Shown here: positions 1 to 5,703 of the stretch, piece after piece | Layout: each line of letters begins with the position of its first letter | Numbering within the stretch: the stretch's first letter is position 1 | From: Gemmatimonadota bacterium | Lineage (GTDB): Bacteria; Gemmatimonadota; Gemmatimonadetes; Gemmatimonadales; Gemmatimonadaceae | Length of the DNA stretch: 6,301 bases | Assembly (NCBI GenBank): GCA_003222065.1 | Contig: QHUV01000346.1 | Coordinates: forward strand, 1-6,301 | Reading direction: 5' to 3' | Made by a program: the position numbers and the translations under genes | Notes under the pieces: generated by a model | The model's input: the letters and a program-made list of their open reading frames with translations, nothing else | Told to the model about the DNA's origin: nothing | Databases searched by the model: none

Positions 1-1
1 C

Positions 2-967
2 ATCTCCGCACTCACCGTCAACAAGGTCTGCGGCTCTGGCCTCAAGGCGGTAATGCTCGCCGCCCAGTCGATTCGGGCGGGCGACACGGAGGTCGTCGTT
101 GCAGGCGGCCAGGAGTCCATGTCCAATGCGCCATACTATGTCTATGGCATGCGCAACGGCGTGAAGCTCGGCGACCAGCAGCTCGTCGACGGAATGATCA
201 AGGACGGACTCTGGTGCGCTTTCTGTGATGTGCACATGGGCGGACACGCCGAGTACACGGCTCGTAAGGCGCAAATCACGCGCGACATGCAGGACGAGTT
301 CGCGGTCGAGTCTCATCGGCGCGCGGTGGCGGCGATGGAGAGCGGCAAGTTCAAGAGTGAGATCGCAGCCGTCTCCGTGCCCGGGCGCAAAGGTCCGACC
401 GTCATCGATACGGACGAGGGGCCGCGCAAGGACACCACGCGCGACTCACTCGGAAAACTCCGTCCGGCGTTTCCTCAGCAGGGAACGGCCGCCGACCAGC
501 TCAGCGTGACCGCGGGCAATGCGTCGAGCCTGAACGACGGCGGCGCGGCGACCGTCGTCGCGAGCGAGGCGTACGCGCGCGCGCACGGGCTGCCGATTCT
601 CGCCCGCATCACCGGCTACGCGACGGGCGCCACCAATCCCGAGGATCTCTTCTTCGCGCCGATCTTCGCGGTGCGGAACCTCATGGAAAAGTCGGGCACG
701 CGCATCGGCGACTACGACCTCATCGAAGCCAACGAGGCATTCGCGTCGCAGGCGCTCGCTGACGGCCAGGAGCTCGGGTGGGACTGGAGTCGCGTCAACG
801 TCAATGGCGGCGCGATCGCCCTCGGCCATCCGATCGGCGCGAGCGGCGCGCGCGTGCTGACGACGTTGCTGTATGCCATGCGGGACCGCGGCGCGCGAAC
901 CGGACTGGCGACGCTCTGCCTCGGCGGCGGCGATGCCGTAGCGCTGAGTGTCGAGCGCGTCGATTGA
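2..967 (+). CDS. Thiolase (acetyl-CoA C-acetyltransferase family), 5' partial
   Basis: Thiolases join two acetyl-CoA to acetoacetyl-CoA, or run the reverse thiolytic cleavage that ends a beta-oxidation round, in the cytoplasm. The open frame continues to the left edge, so the ATG at position 53 is internal. The reading before it, [13 protein letters not shown], holds the nucleophilic cysteine (codon 29-31). The other active-site elements are present: NEAFA, the histidine of [10 protein letters not shown] (codon 827-829), and the second cysteine in CLGGGDAVA (codon 917-919). About 321 residues are visible. In this family the first cysteine lies near residue 90, so about 80 N-terminal residues are off the window. 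The gene is intact through its TGA, and bioY follows after 27 bases. Biosynthetic and degradative thiolases cannot be told apart here, but the neighbouring hydroxyacyl-CoA and acyl-CoA dehydrogenases favour short-chain acyl-CoA metabolism. Family confidence is very high. Confidence 0.96.
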   Translation: MSALTVNKVCGSGLKAVMLAAQSIRAGDTEVVVAGGQESMSNAPYYVYGMRNGVKLGDQQLVDGMIKDGLWCAFCDVHMGGHAEYTARKAQITRDMQDEFAVESHRRAVAAMESGKFKSEIAAVSVPGRKGPTVIDTDEGPRKDTTRDSLGKLRPAFPQQGTAADQLSVTAGNASSLNDGGAATVVASEAYARAHGLPILARITGYATGATNPEDLFFAPIFAVRNLMEKSGTRIGDYDLIEANEAFASQALADGQELGWDWSRVNVNGGAIALGHPIGASGARVLTTLLYAMRDRGARTGLATLCLGGGDAVALSVERVD

Positions 968-994
968 GCAGATTGTAATCACTCCTCCCTACTA

Positions 995-1558
995 ATGAAC
1001 ACTCTCTCAACTTCTGTTCGGCAACCGCGCGATGCGCGTTTGACCATCGCCGGCATCGCTGGCTTTTCGATCGCCCTGGCCCTTGCCTCGCAGGTGGCGA
1101 TTCCATTGCCCTTCACGCCGGTGCCGATCACGCTGCAGCCGCTCGTGGTCGTCCTCGCCGGCTTGATGCTCGGGCCGGCGGCCGGCGCGGCGAGCATGGT
1201 GCTCTACCTCGCGGCTGGCGCCGCTGGCCTTCCCGTCTTCACGCCGTTCGGCGCGCCCGGTATCGCGCGCTTTTTTGGACCGACGGGAGGGTACCTCATC
1301 GCGTACCCGGCGGCGGCATTCGTCGCCGGCGCATTGGCGCGTCGCGAGCCGAGCCTTCTCGGACGCTGGCTCGCGGCGACGGCAGGCGTCGCCGTGATTC
1401 TCATCGGTGGCGTCGCTGAGCTGGCCATCCTGAACCTCAGTCTCACTCGTGCATTGGCCATCGGCCTAACGCCGTTCGCGCTGTTGGACGTCGTCAAGGC
1501 GTTTGTTGCCGCGCTCGTGGCGGGACGTCGTCCTCCGAACGTACCCGTCCAAAGTTGA
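995..1558 (+). CDS. bioY: Biotin transporter BioY (ECF S component)
   Basis: BioY is the membrane substrate-binding subunit of energy-coupling-factor biotin transporters. The 187-residue product has the usual family length. Its hallmarks are IPLPFTPVPITLQ at residues 36-48, a YLAAGAAGLPVF stretch near 71-82, GPTGGY at 95-100, and a C-terminal DVVK at 165-168. Hydrophobic segments at about 17-35, 48-62, 64-80, 98-115, 127-147 and 155-176 fit the six-helix fold. No ecfA or ecfT gene lies in the window. BioY may use a shared energizing module encoded elsewhere, or act alone as reported for some BioY proteins. The ATG at 995 is the first in-frame start and leaves a sensible hydrophilic N-terminus. 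It has no Shine-Dalgarno sequence; a pyrimidine run CTCCTCCCT lies just upstream. The stop overlaps the TTG start of the next gene. No paired BirA-type operator was found in the 27-base gap, so control probably comes from a promoter outside the window. Confidence 0.95.
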   Translation: MNTLSTSVRQPRDARLTIAGIAGFSIALALASQVAIPLPFTPVPITLQPLVVVLAGLMLGPAAGAASMVLYLAAGAAGLPVFTPFGAPGIARFFGPTGGYLIAYPAAAFVAGALARREPSLLGRWLAATAGVAVILIGGVAELAILNLSLTRALAIGLTPFALLDVVKAFVAALVAGRRPPNVPVQS

Positions 1559-2430
1559 GCGCTCGCGCGTGGGTGTATGCGGCCGATGGCCGACTCCGCG
1601 CGCCCTGGCGAATCCTCGTCTTTCTCGCGGCGACATACGTCTGCGGGCTCGTCGCGTCGATGTTCCTGGCGCCCGTCGCCGGCTTTCTCTCTGCTCGCGC
1701 CGAGCTGCGCGTCTCATCCGAAGGCTTGGTCATCCTCGCTGCCCTTCTTGGCGGCCACTTCATCGCACTGCGACTCGTTGACCGTCGTCCCTGGTCGGAC
1801 GTCTGGCTCGATCGATCCGCCGCTCGCCCCGCGCTCCTCGCGCGGGGTTTTCTGTTTGGGGCACTCGGGATCGGCCTGCCGACGCTGCTACTGATCGCCG
1901 TCGGCTGGTTGCAGCTGCAGCCAGGTGTGCACGCCTCCGTAGCCGGTGCAGCGCTTCGCGTGTCGATCTTCCTGTTGCCGGCGGCATTCTATGAGGAGCT
2001 CGCGACGCGTGGCTACATCTTCGCGGTCTTGCGCGAATCGATTGGATGGCGCTCCGCTGTGGTTGCGACCAGCGTCGTCTTTGGCCTCCTGCACGTACGC
2101 AACGCCGGTGCGAGCGTTCAGTCCGTCACTCTCGTCGTTCTCGCGGGAGTGTTTCTCGCCGGGGTTCTCGTCGCGACGCGCAGTCTATACGCCGCCTGGA
2201 TGGCGCACTTTGCCTGGAACTGGACGATGGCGGTCGTCTTTCATACAGCGGTGAGCGGGCTGCCGCTGGAATCGCCCGATTATCGCTATGTCGACGCCGG
2301 GCCGGATTGGGCTACTGGTGGCGTCTGGGGGCCAGAAGGTGGCGCCGCGGGCGGACTCGGGATGCTCGGTGGACTCGCGTACCTTTATGCGGGACGAAAA
2401 TCACGCCGACAAGAGCTTCCTGACGAATGA
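1555..2430 (+). CDS. CPBP family intramembrane glutamic endopeptidase
   Basis: This is a polytopic membrane protein of the CPBP (CAAX prenyl protease 2 / bacteriocin-processing, Abi) family, which cleaves substrates within the membrane. With the TTG at 1555 it has 291 residues. The family motifs appear in order: EELATRG with E147, E148 and R152; FGLLH with F176 and H180; and H218-F-A-W-N222. These supply the proposed catalytic glutamate and histidines. Hydrophobic segments lie near 20-40, 58-74, 97-118, 130-145, 165-180 and 190-215. The early YAADGRLRAPWR stretch resembles the start of other members. The TTG shares four bases with the bioY stop (TTGA), which suggests translational coupling; a GTG at 1573 is an alternative start. 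The end overlaps the next gene by ATGA. The substrate is unknown. Despite the Abi label, nothing nearby suggests bacteriocin immunity or phage defence. The family call is firm and the role is open. Confidence 0.88.
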   Translation: MSARAWVYAADGRLRAPWRILVFLAATYVCGLVASMFLAPVAGFLSARAELRVSSEGLVILAALLGGHFIALRLVDRRPWSDVWLDRSAARPALLARGFLFGALGIGLPTLLLIAVGWLQLQPGVHASVAGAALRVSIFLLPAAFYEELATRGYIFAVLRESIGWRSAVVATSVVFGLLHVRNAGASVQSVTLVVLAGVFLAGVLVATRSLYAAWMAHFAWNWTMAVVFHTAVSGLPLESPDYRYVDAGPDWATGGVWGPEGGAAGGLGMLGGLAYLYAGRKSRRQELPDE

Positions 2431-3278
2431 CTACGGGTGAACGAATCGCCGTGCTGGGCGCGGGTCAGATGGGAAATGGTATCGCCCACGTTTTCGCGCA
2501 GAGCGGTTTCGCGGTAACGATGATCGATGTCTCCAGCGACGCGCTCACCCGCGGACGCTCGACGATAGCAGCGAATCTCGATCGTCAAAGCAAGAAGGGC
2601 ACACTTCCCGCCGGCGATAAGGACGCCATCCTCGGCCGCGTGGCCACCTCAACGTCGATGGACGCCGTCGGCGATGCCGCGATCGTCATCGAGGCCGTAA
2701 CGGAGAATCGCGATCTCAAGTTCAAGATCTTCGCCGACCTGGATCGTCAGGCGAAGCCGGGCGCCATCCTCGCGTCGAACACGAGCTCGATCTCCATCAC
2801 CGAGATCGCCGCGCGGACGCAGCGACCCGAATTGGTGATCGGTATGCACTTCATGAATCCCGTGCCGGTGATGCAGCTCGTCGAGGTCATTCGCGGCCTG
2901 GCAACTTCGTCCGTAACGACCACCCGCGTGCTCGAGCTGACCAAGACCATTGGGAAGACGCCGGTAGAGGTGCAGGACTATCCGGGATTCGTCGCCAATC
3001 GCGTGTTGATGCCGATGATCAACGAGGCCGTGTACTGTCTCATGGAGGGCGTCGGCAGCGCCGAATCGATCGACACCGTAATGAAGCTGGGGATGAATCA
3101 CCCGATGGGTCCACTGGCGCTCGCGGACCTCATCGGACTCGACACGTGTCTCGCGATTCTCGAGGTGCTGTACGATGGGCTGGGTGACCCGAAGTATCGT
3201 CCATGTCCGTTACTCAAGCAGTACGTCGCCGCCGGATGGCTGGGACGGAAATCGAAACGAGGATTTCATAGCTACTAG
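2427..3278 (+). CDS. hbd: 3-hydroxybutyryl-CoA dehydrogenase
   Basis: This soluble enzyme oxidises (S)-3-hydroxyacyl-CoA to 3-ketoacyl-CoA, or the reverse, with NAD(P). The 283-residue length matches single-domain-pair bacterial members. The N-terminal Rossmann fold shows GAGQMG at 11-16 with an acidic D34 at the end of the second strand, typical of NAD preference. Catalytic and substrate-binding positions are SNTSS at 117-121, H141 in GMHFMNP, E153 in LVEVI and N191 in PGFVANR. The C-terminal domain carries NHPMGPLALADLIGLD and ends with LGRKSKRGFHSY, the normal family terminus. The ATG overlaps the preceding stop as ATGA, so it is probably coupled to the CPBP gene. The reaction product is the substrate of the thiolase at the window's left, and the precursor side links to the acyl-CoA dehydrogenase that follows after 20 bases. 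No frame break or missing block is seen. Confidence 0.96.
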   Translation: MTTGERIAVLGAGQMGNGIAHVFAQSGFAVTMIDVSSDALTRGRSTIAANLDRQSKKGTLPAGDKDAILGRVATSTSMDAVGDAAIVIEAVTENRDLKFKIFADLDRQAKPGAILASNTSSISITEIAARTQRPELVIGMHFMNPVPVMQLVEVIRGLATSSVTTTRVLELTKTIGKTPVEVQDYPGFVANRVLMPMINEAVYCLMEGVGSAESIDTVMKLGMNHPMGPLALADLIGLDTCLAILEVLYDGLGDPKYRPCPLLKQYVAAGWLGRKSKRGFHSY

Positions 3279-3298
3279 TTGTCGGTAGTCACTGATCC

Positions 3299-4063
3299 AT
3301 GGCCTGGGCTCTTACTCCACTCACCGAGGAACAGCGCGAGATCCAGCGCGTCGCCCGCGAGTTCGCGGAGCGCGAGATCGCGCCGTACGTCGACGAGTGG
3401 GATCGCGAACAACACTTCGACTCTGGCATGGTCGCCAAGCTGGGCGAGCTGGGCTTCCTCGGAATGCTGCTACCGGAGCAGTATGACGGTCTTGGGCTCG
3501 ACATGCTCACGTATCTCGTCGCGCTCGAGGAAATCGCGACCATCGACGCGTCCGTCGCCGTGATGATGAGCGTTCACAACTCGCTGCCGACCCAGATGAT
3601 CTTGCGGTGGGGCTCCGCGGAACAGAAGAAACGTTTCCTCGGACCGATGGCGCGTGGCGAGAAGCTTGGCGCGTTCGCGCTGTCGGAGCCTGATGCGGGC
3701 TCGGACGCCGCGTCGCTTCGAATGCAGGCGGTGCGCGACGGAAAGTGCTGGGTTCTGAACGGCACGAAGGCGTGGGTCTCCAATGGCCCGCAGGCTGGCG
3801 TCGTCATGGTCATGGCGCGGACGGATTCGCCAGGTGATCGCCGGGGCCCGCGTGGAATCAGCGCCTTTATCGTGACACCGGACTTGCCCGGTTTCCACGT
3901 CGGTAAGAAAGAAAACAAAATGGGGCTGCGCTCGTCGCCGACGGTGCAACTGGTCTTCGACAGTCTCCGAGTGCCCGCGGCGAACCTCCTCGGACGCGCG
4001 TCAGTGCTGGCCGGGCGCTCCTCCACGCCGCGGCGACGGCGAAGGATCGTGGCGAGAACGTGA
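3299..4063 (+). CDS. Acyl-CoA dehydrogenase, N-terminal part of a broken gene
   Basis: Acyl-CoA dehydrogenases are FAD enzymes that make 2-enoyl-CoA and pass electrons to ETF. Residues 1-232 match the family: an N-terminal helical domain (LTEEQREIQRVAREFAEREI), the LGFLGMLLPEQYDGLG segment, the FAD-contacting FALSEPDAGSDAASL (126-140), LNGTKAWVSNG (153-163), and the beta domain ending in LRVPAANLLG (223-232). After G232 the family continues into a helical domain beginning EEGxGF, but here the frame gives an arginine-rich tail unlike the family up to 4063. That tail is an out-of-frame reading of the gene's own 3' part. The homologous continuation resumes in the next frame from about 4003. Start: the ATG at 3299, 20 bases after hbd, without a clear Shine-Dalgarno. 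The reading MAWALTPLTEEQREI supports it. As written, this product would lack part of its FAD site and the catalytic glutamate. Confidence 0.93.
   Translation: MAWALTPLTEEQREIQRVAREFAEREIAPYVDEWDREQHFDSGMVAKLGELGFLGMLLPEQYDGLGLDMLTYLVALEEIATIDASVAVMMSVHNSLPTQMILRWGSAEQKKRFLGPMARGEKLGAFALSEPDAGSDAASLRMQAVRDGKCWVLNGTKAWVSNGPQAGVVMVMARTDSPGDRRGPRGISAFIVTPDLPGFHVGKKENKMGLRSSPTVQLVFDSLRVPAANLLGRASVLAGRSSTPRRRRRIVART
3994..4003. other. Internal deletion or misjoin junction in acyl-CoA dehydrogenase
   Basis: Family-like reading stops after NLLG (codon ending 3994) in one frame and resumes as R-V-S-A-G-R in another. The missing length must be 1 modulo 3 to restore the frame; my recalled alignment to the family suggests about 190 bases. 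The join lies in the perfect palindrome GACGCGCGTC (3993-4002). The exact breakpoint cannot be placed more tightly because the ends may share a few bases. Confidence 0.8.
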
Positions 4064-4275
4064 GGCAGTTCAGCGCGATGGCGAAGTTGTTCGCCAGCGA
4101 GACGGCGATGGCGGCGACGTCCGAGGCCATACAGATCTTCGGTGGCTATGGATACGTGAAGGATTACCCTGTCGAACGGCTCTTTCGGGACGCAAAGGTT
4201 ACGGAGATCTACGAGGGTACGTCCGAGATTCAGCGAATTGTCATTGCCAGAGAGTTGTACTCGCGTGGCGAGTGA
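4003..4275 (+). CDS. Acyl-CoA dehydrogenase, C-terminal part of the same broken gene
   Basis: In the frame one base back from the N-terminal part, the sequence reads SAGRALLHAAATAKDRGENV and then FSAMAKLFASETAM, IQIFGGYGYVKDYPVERLFRDAKV and IYEGTSEIQR. This is the last helical domain of a short- or branched-chain acyl-CoA dehydrogenase. The glutamate of IYEGTSEIQ is the usual catalytic base in the SCAD group. The only plausible start codon in this frame is a GTG at 4060, which lies inside a conserved helix, so this is not an independent gene. Together the two parts give about 322 residues against about 380-385 expected. The lost block of about 63 residues includes the DGGRIGIAAQ-like helix and the R-x-x-FG dimer/FAD motif. 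It ends with TGA 34 bases before the amino-acid dehydrogenase. Confidence 0.92.
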   Translation, partial: SAGRALLHAAATAKDRGENVRQFSAMAKLFASETAMAATSEAIQIFGGYGYVKDYPVERLFRDAKVTEIYEGTSEIQRIVIARELYSRGE

Positions 4276-4309
4276 ACCAATACGCGCTACCCCATAGCAG
4301 ATAGCTCAA

Positions 4310-4870
4310 ATGGAAACGTCAACGCTAGAAGGACCCGTCCACCCTGCAACGATGCAGGGAATGCCGCTCTTCGAAACGATCGCCAGCATGGGCCATGAGC
4401 AGCTCGTGCTCTGTCAGGACGCCGCGTCGGGGTATCGCGGTATCATCGCCATTCACAGCACCGTGCTCGGGCCCGCGTTAGGCGGTACGCGATTCTGGAG
4501 CTACGCCAGCGATGACGAGGCGATCGTCGATGCGCTGCGCCTGGCGCGGGGCATGACCTACAAGAACGCCGTCGCCGGTCTCAATCTGGGCGGCGGCAAG
4601 TCCGTCATCATTGGCGACAACAAGACGACGAGTCGTGAGCTTCTGTTCCGCGCGCACGGACGTTTTGTCGAGAGCCTCGGCGGGCGTTACATCACCGCCG
4701 AGGACGTCGGCACGAGCACGGCGGACATGGATTTCGTGCACATGGAGACCGACTACGTTACCGGTCTCGCCGGCCGATCCGGGGATCCCTCACCGGTCAC
4801 GGCGCACGTGCCGTCGCGAGCGAGGAGATATACGCCGTGCAGGCGGACGTTTTCGCGCCTTGCGCGTTAG
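4310..4870 (+). CDS. Glu/Leu/Phe/Val dehydrogenase, N-terminal part of a broken gene
   Basis: This family reversibly deaminates an amino acid to its 2-oxo acid using NAD(P). Residues 19-165 match the leucine/valine dehydrogenase branch: [29 protein letters not shown] (54-63), [21 protein letters not shown] with the two conserved lysines K85 and K97, then [15 protein letters not shown] (127-140), TDYVTGL and SGDPSPVTA (157-165). The family should continue with YGVYRGI and the cofactor domain. Instead the frame leaves homology after 4804, and the tail to 4870 is an out-of-frame reading of the gene's own downstream part. The ATG at 4310 gives a 15-residue extension before a second ATG at 4352. 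Either could be used; neither has a good Shine-Dalgarno. The [13 protein letters not shown] style fits leucine dehydrogenase best, but the substrate is uncertain. Its position after acyl-CoA genes suggests branched-chain amino-acid breakdown. Confidence 0.92.
   Translation: METSTLEGPVHPATMQGMPLFETIASMGHEQLVLCQDAASGYRGIIAIHSTVLGPALGGTRFWSYASDDEAIVDALRLARGMTYKNAVAGLNLGGGKSVIIGDNKTTSRELLFRAHGRFVESLGGRYITAEDVGTSTADMDFVHMETDYVTGLAGRSGDPSPVTAHVPSRARRYTPCRRTFSRLAR
4797..4807. other. Internal deletion or misjoin junction in amino-acid dehydrogenase
   Basis: SGDPSPVTA ends at 4804 in one frame, and [11 protein letters not shown] starts at 4801 in another. The shared bases around CGGCG (4800-4804) would fit a join at short homology. 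The restored gene needs a loss of 1 modulo 3, about 193-199 bases by the family's usual length. The missing block is the Rossmann cofactor motif. Confidence 0.8.
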
Positions 4871-5232
4871 GCGCGATCATCAACGACAAAACGATCCCGC
4901 AGCTCAAGGTCGAGATCGTTGCCGGCGCCGCGAACAATCAGCTGCTCGAGGAACGACACGGTGAAGAGCTCGAAGAGCGCGATATTCTGTACGCGCCGGA
5001 CTACGTCGCCAATGCCGGCGGCGTCATCAACGTATACAGCGAGCTGGCCGGCTGGACCTCGGCGCGTTCGTTCCGCAAGGCGGACGAGATTTACGATACG
5101 GTATTGCGCGTGTTCGCGATCGCGAAGGAAGAGCGCGTCCCGACATACCTCGCGGCCGATCGTCTCGCCGAGCAGCGGATTCATGCCGTGAATGCCATGG
5201 TGAGAACCTGGCCGCAGTGGCCCAACAAGTAA
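4801..5232 (+). CDS. Glu/Leu/Phe/Val dehydrogenase, C-terminal part of the same broken gene
   Basis: From about 4801 the family reading resumes in another frame as [20 protein letters not shown], followed by [46 protein letters not shown], and a C-terminal helical tail ending WPQWPNK. These are the last third of the cofactor domain and the C-terminal helices of leucine-type dehydrogenases. A GTG at 4837 lies inside the domain and is not a believable natural start. Joined with the N-terminal part this gives about 308 residues against roughly 370 expected for this start. The missing stretch of about 65 residues should contain the whole GxGNVG dinucleotide-binding loop and the acidic residue after it. 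As written, no working enzyme could be made. It stops at TAA 27 bases before rpiB. Confidence 0.92.
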   Translation, partial: GARAVASEEIYAVQADVFAPCALGAIINDKTIPQLKVEIVAGAANNQLLEERHGEELEERDILYAPDYVANAGGVINVYSELAGWTSARSFRKADEIYDTVLRVFAIAKEERVPTYLAADRLAEQRIHAVNAMVRTWPQWPNK

Positions 5233-5259
5233 CGGTATGACAGGCGAGCTTCAAATCCC

Positions 5260-5703
5260 ATGCTTCCAATTCTGATTGCCTCAGACCACGCCGGTTTCGA
5301 GCTCAAGAAAAAACTCGAGACCTGGCTGCGTGAGATGGGATACGAAGTCACCGACCTCGGGACCGAAAGCGAGCAGTCGACCGACTACGCCGACTATGCG
5401 CATCCACTCGCGCAACGCGTGTCGGACGGTGTCGCGTCGCGCGGCGTGCTGCTCTGCGGGACAGGTCTCGGCATGAGCTACGTGGCCAATCGCTATCCGC
5501 GCGTCCGGGCCGCCGTGGCCTGGTCGCCCGAGATCGCGGAGCTGTCGCGCCGGCACAACGACGCCAATGTCCTGGCGCTCCCCGCCCGCTTCCTCTCGGA
5601 GGATCAGGCACGACAGATTCTCCAGACCTGGGCGCCGGCGATCCGGAGATCGCGGATCTCATCGAGAAGGAGATCCAGCGGCAAAACGAAGGGCTCGAGC
5701 TGA
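5260..5703 (+). CDS. rpiB: Ribose-5-phosphate isomerase B, C-terminus replaced
   Basis: RpiB interconverts ribose 5-phosphate and ribulose 5-phosphate in the pentose phosphate pathway. Residues 1-124 match the RpiB/LacAB family: [10 protein letters not shown] with D9 and H10 near the start, C66 in [15 protein letters not shown] (the catalytic cysteine region and anion hole), H99 in [15 protein letters not shown], and the helix [12 protein letters not shown] ending at W124 (codon 5629-5631). Genuine members go on for about 20 residues with a basic tail of the EGGRHxRR type. Here the remaining 23 residues to 5703 are an out-of-frame reading of glyA and should not be taken as native. The ATG at 5260 puts the strand before DHAG at the usual distance. 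Most active-site residues survive, but the missing tail helps bind phosphate and form the dimer. RpiB identity is secure; the C-terminus as written is not. Confidence 0.92.
   Translation: MLPILIASDHAGFELKKKLETWLREMGYEVTDLGTESEQSTDYADYAHPLAQRVSDGVASRGVLLCGTGLGMSYVANRYPRVRAAVAWSPEIAELSRRHNDANVLALPARFLSEDQARQILQTWAPAIRRSRISSRRRSSGKTKGSS
5631..5640. other. Deletion or misjoin junction fusing rpiB to glyA
   Basis: RpiB homology ends at W124 (5631), and GlyA homology begins at about 5637-5640 in another frame ([12 protein letters not shown]). The RpiB tail, its stop, any intergenic sequence and the GlyA start are all missing. The join lies in GC-rich GGCGCCGGCG, which contains the palindrome CGCCGGCG (5633-5640). 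Confidence 0.75.

Noticed and set aside
446..982. Long antisense open frame over the thiolase, and many similar frames on the - strand elsewhere
   Set aside because: They mirror strongly conserved + strand genes, are rich in Arg and Ala as expected for shadow frames in GC-rich DNA, and show no recognisable domain.
968..994. Biotin repressor (BirA-type) operator upstream of bioY
   Set aside because: Only a TTGTAATC-like half is present at about 974-981. There is no inverted partner at the expected spacing, and the 27-base gap is too short for a full site plus promoter.
1555..2430. CPBP protein as a phage-defence (abortive infection) or bacteriocin-immunity gene
   Set aside because: The family name alone is weak evidence. 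The neighbours are metabolic, and no bacteriocin, toxin or defence gene is near.
3279..3298. Terminator or promoter between hbd and the acyl-CoA dehydrogenase
   Set aside because: The 20-base gap has no stem with a T-run and no -35/-10 pair; it looks like simple operon spacing.
3904..3921. A-rich stretch inside the acyl-CoA dehydrogenase as a foreign insertion
   Set aside because: It encodes KKENKMG, a normal conserved segment of the family (KE-x-K-x-G), so the composition is explained by protein constraint.
3994..4063. Programmed ribosomal frameshift or a single-base sequencing indel in the acyl-CoA dehydrogenase
   Set aside because: About 63 conserved residues are missing at the switch, so shifting frame cannot restore the protein. 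There is no slippery heptamer or downstream stem suited to recoding.
4276..4309. Regulatory element in the largest gap (34 bases)
   Set aside because: No palindrome, hairpin or promoter-like hexamer pair stands out. TAGCAGATAGCT is only a weak imperfect inverted repeat.
5632..5703. Novel Arg/Ser-rich C-terminal extension of RpiB
   Set aside because: It is the glyA coding sequence read out of frame; the correct frame gives [19 protein letters not shown].
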